In this document: positions 60,401-64,000 of the stretch, piece by piece
Layout of the letters: each line of letters starts with the position of its first letter
Numbering within the stretch: position 1 is the stretch's first letter
Assembly: GCF_003254395.2 (NCBI RefSeq)
Contig: NC_037646.1
Span: forward strand, 2,622,942-2,686,941
Source of the DNA: Apis mellifera
Lineage: Eukaryota; Arthropoda; Insecta; Hymenoptera; Apidae
Length of the DNA: 64,000 bases
Reading direction: 5' to 3'
The notes under the pieces: model-generated
The model's database searches: none
What the model saw: only the letters and a program-made list of their open reading frames with translations
Told to the model about the DNA's origin: nothing
Made by a program: the position numbers and the translations under genes

Positions 60401-63400
60401 TAGAATTAAAATTTTTCTCGTAATTTTTACATTTGTTGAATAATTATCATTTCAATGTAATGCAACAGATAGCATGGATATAATTATTAAAATTTTCTTC
60501 GAGATTTTCACGCTTGAAAAAATCATACAAATGAATATAATCATTAATCATAATGAAACATCTTATCGATTTTAATTTCAGTAAAAAATTATGTATATTC
60601 AATTTCTATTTATGATTGAAATTGAAATATGCAATTGTGATAAAGAATATGCGAAAAATTTAAATATTTAAAATTTTTCTAAATTCTTTATTACTATAGA
60701 TAGTATATAGTAATGTCATATAGATGTATATTTAAATGTCATAAAAATATTTTGTTACATTTTTTTCAATAAAATAACTAAATTAATACATTATACTATT
60801 TGAAAATATTACACATATCCTTAAAATAATCTAATAATTTAAACAATGCTTCATAAAGATTTATATTCCTTTTAATTTGTTGATTGCCTAATATTTTTTG
60901 TAAGACACATTAATATCAGAATTTAAATTGAATTGAAAGAGTGAAATGAAGAGAGTGATAAAGAATGAAGAGAGAAAATTAATATTATATAGAGGATGTT
61001 AATATATTCGTAGAACACTTTTAGAGAGTCATTTCTAGAAACCAATATGAATATATTGACATTGTATATAATTAAAATAATTTTGGAAAATTTTTCGAAA
61101 GAAATTTGAATGTGTATATAAAATAAATTTTCTTTTTTACGATTAATTATAAAAAAAAATTATTTTGCTTTTATTGCTAATTAAATTAATATCTAATCAT
61201 TCAAATTATCAATTACATTGAAATGAATTTAATAAAAAAAAACTTGAGTAACAAAACCATATGAAAAAACATAAAAAAGCATAAATCAAATAATAAATCA
61301 AATAAATTAAATTCATATAAATTTGAATATATCCATATACATTATATATATTTAATAAAAATACCATTCAGCAAAATTTAATCTCAAGCGAACAATCTAT
61401 AGAAAAATATTCACTTAAACTTGTTAAATTTTAAATAATTAAAATATGGAAAATTATTAATTCGAGAAACATATAATTAAATATCATTTGTTTAAATACA
61501 CAATATAGAGAAATTTAAACAAAAATTCGAAATTATTAATCTAAAAAACATATTATTAAATATTATTCGTTAAAATATACAATATTACGGAAATAAAAAA
61601 TTCAAATCGCAAAAAAAATTTGAATTGATATTGCAAATCCCATAAAACCGCAAATTAAATTTTTTCAGTGCCACATTTACCTGTCTCGTTTAAATTTGCA
61701 CGAGAGGGTTGTATACATGCACATATGTACAACGTGTGCACATTTAGGATTGTAGAAGTGTAGAAGAGCGTGTAAGGTCATTCTGTCGATGCACCATCTG
61801 AGTGTATGCAGCTGCGCTACGGAAATCTAGGTCACCCAAATACGAAGACCATGCATGAACGTTTCTCATATTTGTTTTTCAATATCGAAAAGGGATGGAA
61901 AAGATATATTCTAAGAACACAATAATTTTTACAAACTTATGACTATATAATTTACAAACTTGTGTATATAATTTAATAGATAGATAAGAGTAAAGAAAAG
62001 CATTCATATAATAATGATAGGAAATAATTGATGATGGAAAAAGTATACAATGGATTGCAATTTATCGAGACAAATTGTATTTGCAATAACAATGTATTTA
62101 CAATAACAATGAATGCAAAGAAAATTAATAAAAAATTGGGAAAAATCAATAAAAATTAATTTGATATTTTATAGAATAAAAACTTAAAAATTTTATCAGT
62201 AATAAGATAAATAAATTGAAAGATTTTTGAGTGGAAGAGTAAAAATATGAATTAAATATAATCAATCATTTCCTGTAACATGCATTTACGTACATATTTT
62301 ATATTTTATATAAATTGCTTATGTATTTATTATATAAAATTTAATCTATTTATTATTATTCTTAAAAATATTGATAGAAATATAATGAAATATTTATGAA
62401 TGGTGAATGTTTGAAACATTAATGAACTAACTATTATAATATTATATTAATTATATTAATAAATATTATATATATAATATATATTAATAAATATTATATT
62501 AATTATAATTCTTTTTTATAATATTTTATAATATTGTGGTTTCATTTATCTTAATTTAATTTTTATTACTTTTACTAAATTTCTTTTATCTTCTTTTTCA
62601 TTATATCTTTTTTTTTTCAATTAGCATTATATTTAAAACTTATATCACAAAAAAAACGGAAACAACTGAAAATATTTACGAGCTTTGAAGATTCGACTTG
62701 ACCTTAAGAGCAATGCTTGTCTTAAAAGAGGGTTATCGACGTGTTCCGATTGGAGTCTGAAACGAGAATGACTTTCTGTGAAAGAAGTAAAGATCAATAG
62801 GATTACAATAGTATTAATCTTAAAATTTAAAATTAATTTGAATTTAAAAAATATTATAATTATCAAATTAAAACGTTATACAAAACAAACGTTTTTTTAC
62901 AAAATTTTTTTTATATTTTTCGTCTTAATTTCTTTTCATTATTCTTTCAAAATATGTAGATATTTTTTTATGAATTTTAAGATTGAATTAAAGAATAAAA
63001 CAGGATTGAAATATTTTTTATTCACATAAAATATCAAAAAGTATTATAATTATTGTTTTAATGTCAATAGCAATAAGAATATAAATAGGAAAAATTCTTA
63101 TACAAAAATAAATTTACATTTATATAAAAAGAGTAATGTTTTTATTTTAGAGATATAAATATTATATGTTATTTAGATTTATATTATAAAAAAATATAAA
63201 TGAAATAATTTATAATCATTACATAGTAATATAATCATTAATTGAATCAGAAATAAACAATTTTCATACCTGTATTACTATTTAAATATTTATTGTTATA
63301 AATATATTGTATAATTTATTTCTATGTCGTTGAATTTTTTTTATATTACAAATAATATATTTAATGAATATAGATGAGAATATGAAAATAGGAAAAATCC

Positions 63401-64000
63401 TCAATTTAAAAATATATTAATTAATAAGTTTAATTATAATATTAATTATATATAAATACAATTTAAATTAATTAATTAATTTAAACATATTTAAAGATTT
63501 ACTTCAAATTCTAATTAATTTATTTCAATCTTAAAAGAATTACATTTTTATAAATTGATAAATTGAAATATTTTCAATTATTTTAAAATGTAATATTCTT
63601 ATAGCATCATTTTATCTTACAACTAATTACATATTTGAATATGTATTCCATTACATTATATTTGTTTATTCATGCTTAAATCATATTTCTTAAATTTTGG
63701 TTTAGAATATTCTTTTTAGTAAAAGCACACATATTTCAAATCTTCATTTTTATATCAAATTAAAATCAACACAGACTATTCAAATTATCTATTCATTCAT
63801 TTCTTCACGATTATCTATTTCAGTATGTGTCACTAACTTTTCACAATATTATTCATCATTATTTTTATTATTTATTATTATTTATATTATTTTTATTCCA
63901 TAATCAAGTTTCAAATTCACCAAATTCTAAATAATAAATCAATTGATCCAAAGCATTATCCATTATATCAAGCATTATCCATATCTGTATCCAATAAAAT
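57447..64000 (-). other. slo: slo intron upstream of exon 1 (partial)
   Basis: This is the intron before the S1 exon and it continues beyond the window. I looked for the S0 segment and the S0-S1 cytoplasmic linker that precede S1 in Slowpoke and found neither, so those exons lie upstream. The stretch is strongly AT-rich. It has a TA-rich block of near-repeats at about 62430-62510 and three less AT-rich islands, at about 60040-60295, 61660-61870 and 62690-62790. Each island holds a minus-strand open frame, discussed under findings. Nothing else is recognisable. Confidence 0.75.

Noticed and set aside
62430..62510. Repeating TAATAAATATTATA units as an origin or satellite
   Set aside because: Too short and too AT-simple to call more than local low complexity.

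Overview
The window is one stretch of an animal nuclear gene. It is very AT-rich, with long introns full of homopolymer runs, TA/TATG microsatellites and GA tracts. All securely identifiable coding sequence lies on the minus strand and belongs to a single gene: the pore-forming alpha subunit of the large-conductance calcium- and voltage-activated potassium channel (slowpoke, slo, Slo1/BK). The protein pieces agree closely with insect Slowpoke (Drosophila Slo, from memory). The base composition and microsatellites suggest a hymenopteran, probably a bee such as Apis; the genus is an inference.

The gene runs from high to low coordinates, and both ends lie outside the window. Sixteen coding exons were placed with splice-consistent borders and continuous phase. 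I number them 1 to 12 within the window; they are not the first and last of the gene. Exons 1-4 (57446 down to 53152) encode S1 to S6, including the S4 sensor and the TVGYG filter. Exon 5 exists in three versions (5a 43521-43612, 5b 37193-37284, 5c 28792-28883) that encode the inner mouth of S6 and the linker to the gating ring. Exon 6 (22508-22618) starts RCK1. Exon 7 exists in two versions (7a 21538-21643, 7b 18959-19064). Exons 8 and 9 (15347-15499, 14083-14238) continue RCK1. Exon 10 exists in two versions (10a 13578-13690, 10b 9141-9253). Exons 11 and 12 (1074-1229, 492-568) finish RCK1 and enter the linker toward RCK2. The S0 segment and N terminus lie upstream beyond 64000; RCK2 and the C terminus lie beyond position 1.

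The central theme is combinatorial splicing. Within each of the three clusters the alternatives have identical length and phase (92, 106 and 113 bases). None of these is a multiple of three, so including two copies would break the frame. Three by two by two choices give 12 core channels from this part alone. The large introns between the copies hold features that could guide the choice: CT-rich tracts on the transcript strand, a 13-base poly-C, hairpins with splice-donor-like words, and GC-rich islands in otherwise AT-rich DNA.

The rest is intron. Within it are a degenerate terminal-inverted-repeat element (about 23194-24117), many simple repeats, and several minus-strand reading frames with plausible splice borders between 41.0 and 47.6 kb. 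These could be exons of an unrecognised nested gene, but this is uncertain. I saw no tRNA, rRNA, CRISPR or prokaryotic features.
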